Shown: positions 22,500 through 35,300 of the stretch, piece after piece
How positions within the stretch are numbered: the stretch's first letter is position 1
Layout of the letters: each line of letters opens with the position of its first letter
Assembly: GCA_027924585.1 (NCBI GenBank)
Contig: BSBM01000486.1
Span: 40,502,001 to 40,566,000, forward strand
Direction of reading: 5' to 3'
Length of the DNA stretch: 64,000 nt
Source of the DNA: Larix kaempferi
Taxonomy: Eukaryota > Streptophyta > Pinopsida > Pinales > Pinaceae
Translations under genes and position numbers: made by a program
Notes under the pieces: model-generated
The model's input: the letters and a program-made list of their open reading frames with translations, nothing else
Told to the model about the DNA's origin: nothing
The model's database searches: none

Positions 22500-24365
22500 T
22501 GTAGCCTGGGAATGGCTCCGACTAGGTTACCTGAGCTTACCTTACTTGTGAACCACAAGAAGGTGTAAAAACACCCCTCGAGAGAGGGGATAAGCCTTGC
22601 AGTATATGATATTGTCTCAGGATGTTGTTTTGTTCCTCAATGGTGAAGGATTTATGTCAAATGAGAGTGCTAGTGGATTTTAAAAACAATTGAACAAATG
22701 CAAAAATATGCCAACCACAATAGATGCAAAGTGGTGCAATAAGTGAGTGATATGTGCAATGTTGGTTTTAGTGCATGAGTTCTCACATGTAGGATTTTTT
22801 TATTATGAGTTGGTGAACTTGTAGTTAAAAATAAAATAAATGTAAATTCCCTAAGAAGACCTAATGTCCTTCCTCTCAAATGTAACTGGGCCTCCCAAAA
22901 TCACACTTGATGGTGATAATGGTATCCACTCACCAATCAATTAGTGGAGGTAACAAAGAGCTAGTTCTATTGGCGATGGGGTCAATGTTCCAATCAAGAA
23001 GACTTGGCAACACCTACCAAAGGAAATAGCTAACTTTAGGAGTCAATTGCACTTAGAATTGCTCCTTGGTGATATCCTAAGTGGGGAGACTAAGATACCT
23101 TGTGTCAAATGTGTTTCAGTGGTTCTTCCCGCACTGTATAGTGTCGTCTCCCTACAACAAGCTGAGTGGCTTGTAGGGGAGATAAAGGTAGCTATACCTT
23201 GGCTTTCACCTCATCGGTCACGACGCACTTCTGATCTGGGTTTTCTTTTAACACTTGCTTATAGCAGGATTTTGTAAGTACCCTATGAGATAACAATGTT
23301 ATGTTTCAAAATATCACTAATGAAACTAGATTGGTGGGCATTAATGGATTCCTATCCCAATCAATCCTACCTAACTAAAATGCTGTTTTGTGACCTCGTG
23401 TGGAGGATTTTAGTTGGTTTAGACAATTACAATGTTGATTTTAAGGGGTTTGAGTGTTCACTTATGGAGTGTAAGAGAGGTATTTCACAATCCCTACTTT
23501 TTTTATTCACCAAGCTCACATGAAGTGTAAGGTGAAGAGCATACTAGGATGGGGAGAGTCTTTAGGTCTCTTAGTGTGTGCTAGTGGTGCAAACACATGT
23601 GATGAAAGAAAAAACGATTATTGGAAAATTAACTAGAAGAGTATACCAAGTAATGCATACCTTTAACTCTAAGAGATGCTCCTGATGCTTTGCAAAATAA
23701 AAAAATGTTAACAAATAGATAAGTGTGCAATGGAGGTATTTCACACTTCTCACCCTTTTCTGATTCACTAAGCTCACATGAAGTACAAGGTGAAGAGCAT
23801 ACTTTGGGAGACAAGGGTCTTTAGGTCCTTGCTTGTGTGCAAAAAGTGTATTCTACACTAGCATTGATACTAAAAACATGTCAATTAGTGCATAAACAAG
23901 AAATGGTCTTGAATACTAGTGACGACAATGGGGCCGTTGAAAGCCTCAAAGTTGTTTACCTAGGTATTTTTCAAGGGAGATGAACCCTTTACTTCCTAAT
24001 CTTGGTTTAGGTGAACTAATTAATAAAAAATTAAGTAATTATGTGAATTAGCCTTAATTTAAGTTCACTAGTAAGTAGTAATTGGACTGCCAAATTAAAC
24101 TATGCAGATAAAAATAAAATAAACAAGAGCAATGCAGCTAAACCACACTCTACCGCATGGTTTAATTCAAATCATGTGCATTGAGTAGCGTGAGTCATAC
24201 ACTAATCTTCTGGGCAGATGAGTTGAGCGAGATAGCAAAATTCGAACACTGATAACCTGCATTGTCTATGCGACTATTTGAGTCGTTTCCACACTGCCCA
24301 CATGGTAGAGAGACCGAGATCCGCGCTCCTCTATAAAAATAATTTATGGCCAACTTGGGGCCAAA
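22500..24365 (-). other. Gypsy leader region
   Basis: About 1.9 kb between the 5' LTR and gag, with no coding motif. Two diverged copies of a passage reading TCACATGAAGTRYAAGGTGAAGAGCATACT occur near 23517-23546 and 23773-23802, about 256 bp apart, indicating an internal duplication. I did not identify a convincing tRNA-complementary primer site next to the LTR. Confidence 0.45.
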
Positions 24366-24740
24366 GCGACGCATTGAAGGCTCTATCCTCTCCAGGGATC
24401 TAAATTCAAATCCTCATACACTTAGTGGCACTAATTATCCCCCCAAGAGGATTGAGCTTTCAATGCACGACTTTGAAGGGCTTTTGACAGTAGCTTGGAT
24501 ATCAAAGGAAAATCCGCGTAGGTGTAGTGTGGGCATTTTCAGGTAACCTGCACTATAGCACAGGATAATAGTGTATTACCCACGCTACACCTTTCTTTTG
24601 ATTGTTTTTTGACATTTATGGACTCATGTTGTTTTTTGGATTTGTTGAGGATGCCTATGGTGAGATGCATTATTTATGTTGATGACGCCTTAATAGATGA
24701 ATTGCCGAAATGTTGCATGTGTGCAACTTTTAGGCGTTAA
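24366..24740 (-). repeat. Gypsy 5' LTR with an inverted duplication at its inner end
   Basis: 24445-24740 matches 10960-11271 directly. From 24445 leftward, 24366-24445 instead matches 10905-10985 in reverse orientation, so this LTR ends in a palindrome: GCATTGAAGGCTCTATCCTCT (24371-24391) faces AGAGGATTGAGCTTTCAATGC (24446-24466) across ~54 bp. Paired LTRs are copied from one template, so the two copies should not differ by an inversion unless it arose in or after integration. Confidence 0.78.
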
Positions 24741-25399
24741 CAATTTACTTGTCCATCACATAGCCATTTAGTATCTCACGTACACATATATGTTTTTTCT
24801 TTCACAATGAGACTATCTTAGAGAGAATCTCTCCTTGAATTTAAATATATTTTCTTGTGTCTGTATATATGTTCCATTTATAGATTTCAAGTGTTCTTGT
24901 GTACTATTATTTTGATGTGTAAGTGTGTCTTGGCCTAGGAAGAGTACCTCTTAGGTAGATTTACCTTTATGCAATTAATTTCCTGTAACCTAGTTTTTGC
25001 AATTTGATTTGTGTGCTCAAACACTATTCGAGGACCACTAAAGACTCAAAACGTTTTTCCAATAGTCCAGTGTTAAGTCGGATTCCTTTAGTGTTTGATA
25101 GTTCATTTCATTAAAATCATGTGTGTGAATTTTCTTTTGATACTTGAGAACTCTTTCAAAGACACTTCAATTAGTTGACAATGGATATTGGAAACATGGC
25201 ACCCGTACAACAAACCGCCTCTGAGTTATCACATTGTTGTGCCTGTAGTTTGGCAAAGCCCCAATCCTTCCATTGGATAACTTTCGGGAGATTAACTGTT
25301 TTGACAAAGAGTCTTCAACTTTTGCAATTAGGTTAGCATAATCTAGCTTTAGTCTTGCACATATAGTGCTTGCATCTCAGAAGCCTACGAGCCCCAGGT
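24741..25399. other. Unassigned flank
   Basis: AT-rich sequence right of the gypsy element. No coding motif was seen and I found no copy of the LTR at 25913, so no 5' LTR for the gag fragment that follows is visible. Confidence 0.35.
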
Positions 25400-25912
25400 T
25401 GACATTAAATCATTGGAGAAATTGAATAACATAAATTTAACCAAACAAGAATACCAAATCAACCAATTGGGGATAACAAACAATCTCAAGAAGAGATCAT
25501 TTGTCTTGAATTGAATGCCACTAATAAATTAGAGGCACCTAAAGTGATATTAGAAATCATGATAAGCATTCAAGCTGAACTGCAAAGTTACAGAATTGAA
25601 AACATAAGACTAATGAAGGTTTAGCCTGAACAACAAGAAATAAATGCAATACTTTTAAAGAAAGTATCAGAACAAGGATTTGTAGGGAAAAACAAAAGAT
25701 CCAGGCAAAGAAAAAATGAAAGTTCTTTCGATGGGACTGATTCCGACAATGAGGGATCTAGAAGAAAAGAAAGCATCGTAGAAAGTTCTACTAGAAAATT
25801 TTCAAATCATACATCAAAACATAAAAAGCATGAAAAAGATGAAGTTCAAGGTGAGTTTAATAAAATTAAGCCACCTGTGTTTGATTACGAAATGAAATCT
25901 GGTGAGGAAGCA
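25400..25912 (+). pseudogene. gag: Gypsy gag fragment (N-terminal)
   Basis: Lys/Glu/Ser-rich coding-like sequence with stops (25624 region, TAG) ends in FNKIKPPVFDYEMKSGEEA, matching the start of the capsid of a different plant gypsy family (KIKPPxFDGE...EEAEAW). The first Trp-containing capsid helix should follow, but the sequence changes at 25913 to an LTR-like segment. It is therefore a truncated gag, unrelated to the minus-strand gypsy element to the left. Confidence 0.55.
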
Positions 25913-26640
25913 TGAGCTTCATATCCCCCCATGGGGCATCCTTCTCCCTAGGAGGGAAACTTTCACTATGAATGACTTATTGTATCATGTTAAATGTTTA
26001 TATAAAGTTGTTAAATAATTCTCTAGGGGTGAATTTTCCCCCTAGGATGACATATGTCATATCATTGTTATATCTTATGTCTTGTATTATGTGTGTATAA
26101 GGTAATTCGGCCCCCTCACTAGAGTATTTCCACATTGATCCAAGTATTAGTGAGAGATTAGATCTCCATCGTTGATCTTTTATTTTTTATCTTTTAATCT
26201 CAACCGTCCATTAAAACGTTGGTTAGGGATTTGGTTCCTCTTAGCTATAAAAGAGAGTGAACCCCTCATTTGTAAGGGACTTTTGTCTCTTGGAGAAATA
26301 ATAAAATTTGTCTTGTGGCTCATTTCTCTTATATCTTCGGATGAATGTCAAATGATTTTTGTTTTTGTAATCTCCTTTGTCGAATGATTTTTGTTTTTGT
26401 AATCTCCTTTGCTACCAAATCCATTTTTCTTCTTCTCGAGGACAATTTCTATTGGGGCTTTCATCTACAGGGAAAGGAGGGGTGATTTCTCCAATTAATG
26501 ACTTTAGCATATTGGGGAATCTCTCTCTGACAAGGAGTAATCTATGAATGAGAAAATTTGTTTCGTCCATTATTCTTTTTCCATTTCTTCTTTGTTTCCT
26601 ATAGATCATTTTATTTGCAAATCAATGAAATTATTTTCAG
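25913..26640 (+). repeat. LTR-like sequence
   Basis: It begins TGAGCTTCATATCCCC right where gag is cut and has a TATA-like GCTATAAAAGAG near 26245, consistent with an LTR in the plus orientation. A 32-bp unit (GAATGATTTTTGTTTTTGTA followed by ATCTCCTTTG) is tandemly duplicated at about 26345-26410. The right end is unclear and I found no partner LTR in the window. It may be the 3' LTR of a deletion derivative of the element whose gag precedes it. Confidence 0.4.
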
Positions 26641-29275
26641 TCACTACCATTTGTTTTTTCTGACAATTGTCTTGTTTGTTTTGTAGGTAGAATTTCACCA
26701 TAGTTTCACAAGTGCGAATTAGGAAAGGAAGAAGGAAATATAATTAGTGTCGTTGAGATTTGGGACAAACTCTTCCAGCCATTCCAAATCAAGGTAAGTA
26801 CCTCCTTTCATTCCAAAATTTCCCAAACCATTTGTCACACAAAAATAAAATCAAAATTCAATTCACTTTCTGCAAATAACATTCATTGTAGAGGAGGTTG
26901 ATTCCTCTTGGGGCATTTTGTTTTGCTTGTTCAACATCACACTTAACCAAGGAATCACCATCGATAACCCTAATGATTTGGTTTGAGTCACATTTTATCC
27001 ACAAAACGATTTTATATCACTCAAACAAATTCACTATAGTGTCTAAGGAGGTCAATTTGTCATTTAACATTGACTCCTTGTAGGGATTTTCTTGAATAAA
27101 CTTAAGAAAATTGATCATTTGTATGAGTTGGATATCCTCATTCACAATTTGTCTTGGTAAATGGATTTCATCCAAGGTACCAATCCATCATAAATCAATT
27201 CACACTAAGTTTATTTGAGGTCGTTTTAGTTTTAGAAGGGTTCACAATTTTTTTTCGGTGGGGGGGGCGGGAGTTTTCATCTATGTTTTGTGCCCTAATG
27301 ATTTTATTTTCCCTCTAAAAATGATTTTTTTTTCTCTAAATTAAATCGCATTCATGGTTTCAGTGGATGCTTTAGGCATAGCGTTTCATCTTTGGTTGTG
27401 AGAAGTCCCTATATATTCCAACGATCTCAACTGGGCATTTTCACCTTTTATATCAAGTATCACCTCAAAACGAAGTCACATAGAATCGTATTGTGCTTTG
27501 GAGTTGTATCAATTTCCTTTGGGGTCCCTATGAATTTGTCTCAAACCCTTATGATTTAGTTTGGATCTCATGTGTTCATTAAAAGCATAATTTTTCTCAC
27601 TAAATCAATTTTCCTTAGGGCTTCATAGTCATTCTCATTAAGGCGTTAGCATAGATAATGTATGGGAATCCAATCTTGTCATTATAAACCATAACGTTCT
27701 CCCATAGACTCCATTTTCCCACTAAAAAGCATTTTTCTTTTTCAAAGTTAAGTTTCCCTGAGGGTTTGAAGTCACCTTTGCATGAAATGTTTGACATCTT
27801 GCCTGCGTTGATTGTTTGATCTTTTGTAGCAAGCCTTTTCAGGTCTAGGGTGTGTCTAAATTCATTCTCCATATCTTTCTTTTGTGTTTCTAATAGATCC
27901 ATTGTTTACTCAAGGAAAACGATTTGAAATCTTTCACCCTGGTTTCTCTCTTCCTAGATCCCTTAGATCATTCCACTATTAAAATTTACCTCATTTGAAT
28001 TCGATTACATTCTTAAATTGTTTTCCTAAACCCTAAACAATCCACTTAAACTCTAGCTCGATATTATTTCTAGGATCTAGTAGCCTATCATGGTATCTTG
28101 TCCATCAAAGTGTCCAATCATACATCAATGTGTTGTAGTAATAAGAAGTGTTTGGCCTTTTGGTTTGAACTTGGGTCTCTCCCATAGCTAGCTTAGTTCA
28201 CCCTTAGTGTCCTAGGTAGCTCAAAGCAATGAGAGTCTTACCTAAAGTGACAACCAATATATTTTTTGGGGGGTAGGATCCTCAAGGGTAACAACTTTAG
28301 CAACCGTCTTTCTTTGTCATCCCAATTAGGATCAATTGTTTGGGTTGCTACGAGAATTGTGATAACACCCTCCTTGGGAAAATGTGTGACGATGCTCTCC
28401 TCCTTGGCTCTCCTCCTCATTGTAATTTGCAAATGACAAAAAAAGTGAAAATCAACTTTCAAAAACCTTGTTTCTGGCCCAACAGTTTTTTCCTCATTGA
28501 CTCATGATTTCTCTGCAATTTCTTGGAGAAAAAATTGAGTGATTTTTTGGTGCAATTTTTTAATGAAAAATCGATTTTGAGTTAGACTTGCAATTTCTTA
28601 GGATGTCGGTGATTTCTCGACAATATTTGCAACACTGATTTAAAGTAAAATTTCGAGTAATACTTGTCTCCATGCTACTTTACTAACAACCCTAAAAGTA
28701 TAGTCCCCTAGTTCTTCATAGATTATTTATGATCAAAATGTTCACCTTTAAATCATTGTAATATGTTGTCACCTTTGAGGTGTTCCTTTTACTTGATTTG
28801 ATGAAGGGATACTTAACTCTACACCGTAAGAAGTATAATAACTCTCAAACATTGCAACCTCGCTTAAAGTAATCCAATTTTTATTATTAGCAAACATAGA
28901 ATACTTTGTGCAATCCAATTTTTATTATTAGCAAACATAGAATACTTTGTGCATGATAGAGTTTTTTTCCACAATCCGCCTACTCCATTCACCAACATTT
29001 GCTTGATTCAAGGATTCACGTCTCTAGAACCTAGAGTTGGTCATGAGTAATGTGGAGTCCGCTTGAACCACAGGACCCCCCAACACTCATAAGTAGTGCG
29101 CAAGTTTGGAATTGTGGGTTATGACCCCATGAATGTGGCAAGTTTTTACACTGGTCAATGAGGAAATACACAAAAATAATAGAATTCCTAAATCCTTTGA
29201 TGCACACCGCTACACCGGTTCAAGATCTTGACCAACAACGGAAGCATGACTTCATAACTAATCACTTTGATACCA
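26641..29275. other. Unassigned, no gene recognised
   Basis: Low-complexity, T-rich sequence with scattered short similarities (CCCTAATGATTT-like passages near 26965, 27295 and 27545) that hint at decayed repeats. The minus frame 27902-27615 (95 codons, Lys-rich) has no motif I know. A G-run (about 27260-27275) is present. No element boundaries could be set. Confidence 0.35.
28871..28952. repeat. Perfect 41-bp tandem duplication
   Basis: 28871-28911 and 28912-28952 are identical copies starting AATCCAATTTTTATTATTAG. The perfect identity points to a recent local slippage or misrepair event, or an assembly artefact. Confidence 0.95.
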
Positions 29276-29798
29276 TGTTCACTTATCACAGGGTATTTCC
29301 AGAAGATCGAACACCTTAAGAAACCACTCACACAAACATATTGCATATCAACACACCGATGTTTTACGTAGTTAAAACTACCAGAGAGGGAAACGGTCCA
29401 TGACCTCGACCAAATAGCTATCTAAGGCAATATATTAATGCAAAGGAAAAAAATATTTTACATATGAGTTTCTCACAATCAATCATCAAGCAAATGACCT
29501 TCCATGCTCTTTAAATAGAGATCATGGACCACTCGAGTGTCAAGCCACAGATCAATAGCCATCAAGATCGAGGTGAAGATGAACGATCGGATCACTCTAT
29601 GCCTAGAACATATCGTGATCGTCAGATTACATAAGCACAAATGCATACTAAACACATACACTTTATCTAACGATCCATTATATCAAATTGATCTTACCTA
29701 ACTCCTAAGTGTCTAAATATCCTAATATAATATATCTGATAAATATGCCATCCAAATTGGAGCATTACCTATATTAAGTGAATTTGCATATATTAACA
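29276..29798 (-). repeat. Probable copia LTR, minus strand
   Basis: On the minus strand, ...AGTGAACA is followed by TGGTATCAAAG (29265-29275 region), a tRNA-iMet-type primer-binding site, so the sequence to the right reads as a 5' LTR in minus orientation. A TATA-like CTATTTAAAG (minus, near 29510-29520) fits. The outer end at AACA (29798) is a guess based on TGTT...AACA symmetry. No gag is visible to the left, so the internal part is lost or unrecognised. Confidence 0.4.
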
Positions 29799-32099
29799 AA
29801 TATATTGTTTCTCTCATGGATGAGTCCATTTCAAATTTTGTATGTTAGAAAGTGCAATACTCCAGTTAGTTGGGACAACCCAATAGACAAAGTAGTACTT
29901 GCGCCAAAGTTGCTCAAATAAATGGAAGTGAAAATGTTCAAGATTAAAACAAATTGAAGGCATTTAAGTGAGAATACGATTATTTTATTGCTCCTAGCAT
30001 TAATAAACCTATGCTTCGTGATGATTATTAGAACCTTGAGTTTAGTTTCCATAGTGAGATATGTGCATTTCTCATGAAGGCACATGGTCTCTCATTTGCA
30101 TACAAATATATTCCAATGTACATGTGAGTCATTATTTTGTTCATTCTTTCTTGAGTTTACTGATCTAAGCTTACAACCACAAAATTATGAATAATTATAA
30201 CCATGCTATTATGAAAAAAAAAGCGTGGGAAACCCAAGTACTTCCCCTTATTTCAAGGACGGTACCTAGGGTAAAGTGGATTTTATAGAAGCTCAAAGCT
30301 TTGTCAATATAGAGCTCAAGCCCATTACAACAATATACTCATTAAGAGCTCAACATTTCAATTGCATGAGTTGAACTTGGGTGGGGAGGATAACAATCAT
30401 CCCTCCCAACCACCTAAGCTAGACCCAATTGGCAAAAAATATGCATGAGTTATAGGTTTATTAAAATAAAAAGAAAGTTAATTTAGAGTTGAAAAATCCC
30501 TAGAATCTCAGCATAGAGATTCTTTGGACAACCTGTGCTAGAGCACTATAGGAAGTAGAATAGACTGAGGGACCATTTAGTAGAGAATGGGATCATATTC
30601 CTTAGGTTGTGTAGGATTAGGGGGAAGGTGGTTAGTGGATTCACAACCTCAACTTGGGGGTGGCCTATGTTACAAAAAGATTAGATGTAACAAAGAGCCT
30701 ATGGTTGGGTGGAACGTCCTTCGATTGGTGAAGAATTTCTAAAAGATGAGTGTTCATGACTTGTTTATGAATATGCAAAATTAATGTTTTTCATATTATG
30801 GATTAATTTATTTTCTAGTTTGTTTAATTCATAATGCATGTATTAGTTTACATTTAGAATTATTGGTTTATAATTGAATAGATTGTTTAATTGTGTTAGC
30901 ATAATGTTTCCTTAGCATGCATGGATTCTATAATTAGTTAAATATCAAAGCATTGAAGTTGTTAATAGTATCAAAAGAAAATTTTGGTGTGGTTATGGTG
31001 GTTATGGAGTACCCTGTAGCTTCAACAATGCACAAAGGTCATTGGGTATGTTACATTATCAAAGGCATTCATCTCCCAAAATAGGTTGTTGGGCAACTTG
31101 TCAATGGCCACTTTGTAGATAATTGCCGCCCCCTCACCCTTATGGAGGAAGAGAACCCATGAATAACACCATGGATTGTCTCCCTAAAATATTTGTACTA
31201 CCTCTATTTCCAAAATTTAGTGGACCAAGACCTAGTTCTATAGACAAATTTCATGACGTCCATGAATGGCTTGCTAAGCAATGATGGTCGTGGATCTAAC
31301 CGTGTTAGATTTTCAAGTTATTGGACATCCCTCTTGTTTTGTAGGGGACACCCAAGGATCTCTGGGATGTGGTCATCTAGCATGTGGAGAAGAAAATGAG
31401 ATGTTATTGTGATCCAAAGGGGGTATATATGGGGTTAAATGCACATGATATGATCCCAATGGGGGCCTATATGAGGTTAAGATTATATGTATTAGTGGTC
31501 GGCTTAATGGAAGGGCCCACATGTGCAATGAGTGAATAGGTATATATAGAGGTCATGTAGTCATTGTTGTAAGGAACATGTGATGGGAATATATGAACAT
31601 ATTGGAGTATTTGGAGGAGGTTCTCCTATTATTTAAAGAGTTATTATGTAACTCATCTCTCTTATCTATAGTAGGGTTGTGCTCCATGTGCACCATTAAT
31701 ATACATTATGTGTACTCTAATTTATTATGATATCTTAAGTATGTGTTCCACAATAGAAGTGGCTAAACAAGCCTATGGTTCTGGCTGCCAAGTTTAAATT
31801 TGCTCCAAGATCTCGGTGACCCATCACATGTGTATTGTTCCTCGTATTGGGTTTCTAAACCTTATTCAATAATAGATTATCCATGCATTAAATGGAAATG
31901 AATCCTCGAGGGTGCCTTTTAAAATTTGGGCAAGAAATCATGGGAAAACCTAAGCTTGCAAACTGTCATTGTCACCCAAACGATATTAAGGTAAAAGGAA
32001 CAGGGTTGCCGAGACTGAACCAGAAGGATATAAAGCCTTGTCTCAACTAAAAAGGCCAAGGTTTCAGATTTGGATTATTCTTTAGTGACCATTCCTTAT
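29799..32099. other. Unassigned, with possible gypsy gag and LTR scraps
   Basis: Near 31195-31290 (+) a frame reads LPLFPKFSGPRPSSIDKFHD, reminiscent of a gypsy gag start (PKFSG), then stops. From about 31400 to 31755, TATA-like GGTATATATAGAGG and an ACA end before ATAGAAG suggest an LTR. Neither can be bounded. Nothing else was recognised. Confidence 0.3.
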
Positions 32100-32600
32100 A
32101 GTGGTCTCTTGTTTTGTTGTATGAAGACAAGGTGTTGACTCAAACACCCTGGTTTTGGGCCCTAAAAATATTTGAAAGAGGCATTACTACAATCCCCGAC
32201 TCTCTCTCCATAAAACGAGCCCTGCAATCTCATACAGCTTGGTGGAGGGATTGGATTTGGAACATGTCCAAAGCTTTTAGGAATATACCCACTAATGGAA
32301 ATAGGTGGCTCTACATAAACCTGTGTTGGACAACTGGTTGAATAAATTGTGGAGACTTAAGTCCAAGAAAACGAGAAGAATCTTCTGATCGACAAGAATC
32401 TGTGAACCCTTGGTTGAACCCCCCAAAAGCCTTTTTTGCTTGGTCTACTATCCTTGGTGGCTTGGCTCTTGGCCGTCACATGATGCACCTTGGCATCCCT
32501 CAATGCAAATGTCCTCAGCATTGTTCTAAATTCTGTGGCCAGTTCCTTCCTACTACCATATCCTGGAAAGCTACTCTTCTAGGCAAAAAATTGCCCTAAG
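32100..32600 (+). pseudogene. LINE C-terminal (zinc-binding RT domain) scrap
   Basis: Two plus frames (32114-32341 and 32402-32599) resemble the zf-RVT region of plant L1 elements: aromatic-rich sequence, then NPPKAFFAWSTILGGLALGR and HLGIPQCKCPQHCSKF, where L1 proteins have PPK-x-xFFxW...L-x(2)GIP...C-x2-C. An in-frame stop separates the frames. No RT or RNase H is found beside it, so this is a small relic. Confidence 0.5.
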
Positions 32601-34214
32601 CCATAGAATTCCATGCAACACAACAACTTTTAAGAATATAAGTGTTATTTCTAATTTCGAAAAATAGAATGATGCCATGTTAAATAAGACGGCCTATGAA
32701 AATTATTTCTTGGTATGACAATTTTCTAATATGTGCCAATCTGTGCAGATCATTGTATAAGTTCACAAGCTCGATCTGAATGTGGTGCACCTGTGCCAGG
32801 CTTCCAGCTACTGTTGTACTGAGGGGGAGCCCACTGCACTATGAGTAGGGAGCCCCATGCCAACTCTCCAGCCTGATCTGCCTGTTCCAGATAGTCTCAT
32901 AGAATGAACAGGAGGCCAGGAAATAGAGTTGGTCAGGCTGTTTGTAAAAACCAGGAGTGGAGGGTTAATTTAAAAGATGAGGTGAAAAGTGAAGCAGAAA
33001 GAGAAGGAAATAGAGAACTGGAAAGAAATTCACAGCATCCTTGATGAGATGCTGAAGATACAGAGGCACCGGATCGCCATGGAGACTGTTATAACTTATG
33101 ATGGACAGGAGAGACAACTGTAAAGAAGCAAACTTGGCCGGTCTAAGCAAGCCAGCAGCCAAGACAGCAGACAACCATCAGACCTTGCATCCCAATTGGC
33201 TGGACTTGGAGAGTAGGCTTTCTTGGATGGACACTACAGTACATTCCCAGCTAAATCCATCATTTTCTTGTTCCCTCTTCGATCAAACAACCTGAGATTT
33301 TCAGGTAAGAAGCCCGATATTAAGCAGCCCAACTCCCAACTCTCTGTTCTCGGTTCTTAACTTCTTCATAGCTCATTTTGTCACCTGCAGAGGCCTACTA
33401 TATACATTTCATGGGAGAAGTAGCTCCAGGTTTTGATGATTCTCACCTATTTTTTGGAATTGTGGCTAGACTCATTGCCTAAACAATTTCTCATGCTTCT
33501 ATGAGACTTTTTGGTTTTTAGTAAGAGGTTCTCTCTTTTGTTTTCTGTTCTCGGTTTCAATGACAGCCAAAACCTTGGTGATTTTTCTACTTGAGTTGGC
33601 CATAGGAGGGCTAGTTAAAAGATAGAGGATTACTACTGGCCCTTCCTTGTAAATGCTCATCTTTTGTATTTTAATAGAATAAAATCATTTGGAGTGACAA
33701 AAAACTAAAATAAATAAACAAAATCCCATATGGGGCATGACGAGCCCAGGATTAGGGCTGCCGTCATGACAAAATTCAAGTTGCATAGAACATGTGGGTG
33801 TGAATTAAATTTCAGAAAGGGCAATGCAAATTATTGAATATCAATGAAAAATGCCAAATGTTTCTGAAACTACAATAATCCTCACCGCTGCACGCATGAG
33901 GGATCAATGAATGAGAAAGTGTATGCCAATCTGTGTGAAAGTTTCAAGCCCTCCTAATATGAATTTAAAGCAACTCACCTTGATTTTAAGGCCATGGCTG
34001 TTTTTGAACTTCAAATCAGCTGTGATGTCAAAATCTTCAGTGTCATTGAGATCAGCTATATACGGAAAAACCTCTGTAAAACTTCAGAAAAATCAACTGT
34101 CCAAATTGAGCTAACCTATAAGAAAAGTTGACTAGGCCAAAATCTTCAAAGACAATTCTGTTTCATAAACTTCACACATTTATAACAATGGAATGTCTTT
34201 CTAAACTTTATGTT
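32601..34214. other. Unassigned, no gene recognised
   Basis: Only short frames without motifs occur (for example 33911-34114 +). The sequence is less AT-rich than the neighbouring transposon-poor stretches and could be flank of the host gene at 35.9-37.7 kb. Confidence 0.35.
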
Positions 34215-34384
34215 ATTCATAGTTGGTTGTATTTCAATGGTCCCTCATAGATACAAAACCTTGAATTAGGTATTCACATAATCATAAGAAAAACAAAGTA
34301 TTCATAGTTGGCTATATTTCAATAGTCCCTCATACATGCAACACCTTGAATTAGGTATTCACATAACCATAAGAAAAACACATT
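34215..34384. repeat. 85-bp tandem duplication
   Basis: Two copies, from 34215 and from 34300, each starting ATTCATAGTTGG and containing CCCTCATA...CCTTGAATTAGGTATTCACATAA. They differ at several positions, so the duplication is not recent. Confidence 0.88.
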
Positions 34385-34700
34385 GGCTATAAACACAAAC
34401 ACAGTAAAGACACATTCTGATATCCTCAAACTATTGCAGGCATTTGGGTATTTCTGATCCAGGGATTCGGCATTAAAGTACAGCTTAAACGGGTATTAAA
34501 ATATGAATATGTTTTCAATAATAGCAAATGCCCAGCGTGCTCCCTAAAGAAACCTCATATTGAAAATAAAAAATCTTCGAGGACACATGAAACCCCAAAC
34601 CCTATTAAACACAAAATGTTGTTGTGTTTAATAGGGTTACTAATATAACCCCTACAAGGGTTCAAGTTTTTCAAAGTGACGACATGGCATTGCTTGTGTT

Positions 34701-34788
34701 CATGCTTGTGAATGTGCACCAGATATTACAATAGCCGTTGGAACCATGCTTGTGAATGTGCACCAGAGCTCGCAATAGCCGTTGGAAC
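34701..34788. repeat. 44-bp tandem duplication
   Basis: Copies at 34701-34744 and 34745-34788, each CATGCTTGTGAATGTGCACC followed by AGA...CAATAGCCGTTGGAAC, with a few differences. Confidence 0.9.
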
Positions 34789-34984
34789 CAGGTACAAATC
34801 CTGGCTAACTTTTGTGGAATAGATATCCCCACTGGCGGCTGTTTCACCGAAAGTAATAAAATTGAATGATGGTAATAGTTCCCTGTAATTCTAAATTTAA
34901 AATCTAGGTGCAATAGAGAAGCCAGTTCAAAAAAAAAATGCTGCTCTAACTATGGGTATAATCTTCTCTTTCTCCAATACCATT

Positions 34985-35300
34985 GATCTTTTTTATTAGG
35001 TGGGCAATGAAAAGCCATCTGTCTCTGAAAAGCATCTTCTCCGAATTAAACCTTTATATTGGATTGTGAGAAAATGGTTTCTTTGTATTGAATTGCGAGA
35101 AGATGGTTTTCCGAGACAGATTGGTGGTTGAATTTGTACCATTGAGCTTTTTCACTAGGGGGGCAATGAAAAGCCATCTGTCTCTGGAAACCATCTTGTC
35201 GGAATTAAACCTTTATATTGGATTGTGAGAAGATGGTTTCTTTGTATTGAATCGTGAGAAGGTGGTTTTCTGAGACAGACTAGTAGTTGAATTTTGTGGG
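34985..35300. repeat. 159-bp tandem duplication
   Basis: Two copies of about 159 bp; GGGCAATGAAAAGCCATCTG starts at 35002 and at 35161. Each copy also contains two related GTGAGAAGATGGTTT-type submotifs, so the unit itself is internally repetitive. Confidence 0.88.

Larger units (their letters stand above)
10905..24740 (-). mobile_element. Ty3/gypsy retrotransposon, minus strand, decayed
   Basis: LTR-related sequences at 10905-11271 and 24366-24740 bracket a minus-strand series: leader, gag, a protease region, CCHC-like knuckles, RT, RNase H, and integrase with its C-terminal domain. This order is standard Ty3/gypsy. The minus-strand LTR starts TGTTAAC(A/G)CC, and the purine-rich CAGGGGGCATA just before the 3' LTR is a good polypurine tract. 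All domains are split by frameshifts and stops and key catalytic residues are changed. The span includes a later 2420-bp solo LTR (19666-22085). The primer-binding site was not recognised and the target duplication is unclear (perhaps ATTTA versus ATTAA). Confidence 0.88.
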
